6,745 bases of DNA from an uncultured Pseudodesulfovibrio sp. (GTDB taxonomy: Bacteria > Desulfobacterota > Desulfovibrionia > Desulfovibrionales > Desulfovibrionaceae), in assembly GCA_947259235.1 (NCBI GenBank), contig CAMYLL010000150.1, positions 1-6,745 of the forward strand, written 5' to 3'. The stretch's first letter is position 1, and the number at the start of each line of letters is the position of its first letter. Both the position numbers and the translations under genes were made by a program. The notes beneath the pieces are model-generated. The model was not told the DNA's origin and searched no databases. It was given only the letters and a program-made list of their open reading frames with translations. This document shows, in pieces, positions 6,590 to 6,745 of the stretch.

Positions 6590-6736
6590 TTACGCATCCT
6601 CCTCGTGCACGGTCTTGCCCGCCTCTGCACCCGTATTGTTCCAATTCACAATTCCGTAAACGACGCACAGGGCCGCCGACCCGATGCTCAACCAGAAGGC
6701 CAACGCGATTTCCACACTGCCGAACCCCATCATCAT
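6590..6736 (-). CDS. Small single-span membrane protein, probable symporter accessory subunit
   Basis: A complete 48-codon gene: it opens with three consecutive ATGs (6736, 6733, 6730) and an in-frame TGA stands at 6745. The product has a short N-terminus (MMMGFGSVEI), one hydrophobic span (about 10-29, ALAFWLSIGS then AALCVVYG), a VNWNN turn (30-34) and a charged tail ending HEEDA. From memory, the 'LCVVYGxxNWN' pattern recurs in tiny proteins encoded just upstream of SSS symporters and named 'symporter small accessory protein'; I could not check this. The stop codon touches the symporter GTG with no spacer. I list the first ATG because bases 6745-6741 (TGATC) could be the end of an extended Shine-Dalgarno site (GGAGGTGATC), which would place GGAGG 9 nt from it. 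That site is outside the window, so the choice among the three ATGs is open. Confidence 0.8.
   Translation of the reverse strand: MMMGFGSVEIALAFWLSIGSAALCVVYGIVNWNNTGAEAGKTVHEEDA
6598..6603 (-). promoter_or_regulatory. Ribosome binding site that sets the GTG start of the symporter
   Basis: AGGAGG on the minus strand, 8 nt before GTG at 6589. It lies inside the last codons (Glu-Glu-Asp) of the upstream small gene, so ribosomes finishing that gene stop on top of the symporter start. This favours coupled synthesis of the two proteins. Confidence 0.75.
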
Positions 6737-6745
6737 GACAGATCA

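Noticed and set aside
1..6745. Search for mobile elements, CRISPR repeats, tRNA genes, toxin-antitoxin pairs or defence genes.
   Set aside because: I saw no direct repeat array, transposase or integrase motif, tRNA-like cloverleaf or defence domain. Genes fill nearly all of the window and no gap exceeds about 140 bases.

Overview
The window looks like chromosomal housekeeping DNA from a Gram-negative bacterium. It is moderately GC-rich by eye. The protein sequences, and the order prmA / endonuclease III-like gene / EnvC-like gene / S41 protease, resemble what I remember from Desulfovibrio and Pseudodesulfovibrio (Desulfovibrionaceae). That assignment is from memory, not from a search. I see no rRNA, tRNA, insertion sequence, phage gene, CRISPR array or sign of recent transfer. 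Every gene I accept is on the minus strand, so the window is read from high to low coordinates.

Unit 1 (about 6736 to 4944) is a two-gene transporter cassette. A 48-residue single-span membrane protein abuts, with no spacer (TAA then GTG), a 528-residue sodium:solute symporter of the SSS family. The unit ends in a strong intrinsic terminator at 4944-4979. The substrate cannot be read from the sequence.

Unit 2 (about 4932 to 2851) starts at a plausible sigma-70 promoter that lies just past that terminator. It carries dut (dUTPase), an ArgD-type PLP aminotransferase and a small acidic 75-residue protein of unknown function. It is closed by a 10-bp GC-rich hairpin at 2851-2874 whose U tract is weak.

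Unit 3 (about 2819 to the left edge) is a tightly packed series: prmA (ribosomal protein L11 methyltransferase), an endonuclease III-family DNA glycosylase, an EnvC-like murein hydrolase activator, and the first 46 codons of an S41 C-terminal processing protease. The first three are joined by a 1-nt overlap and a 2-nt gap, so they are probably translationally coupled. The last two belong to the cell envelope: EnvC-like proteins activate amidases that split septal peptidoglycan, and periplasmic S41 proteases commonly control murein hydrolases or their regulators.

I found no convincing undescribed system. The points worth a second look are modest: the tiny partner of the symporter, the endonuclease III homologue without the lyase lysine and without its fourth cluster cysteine, the loss of all zinc ligands in the EnvC-like LytM domain, the orphan 75-residue protein, and the hairpin just ahead of prmA.
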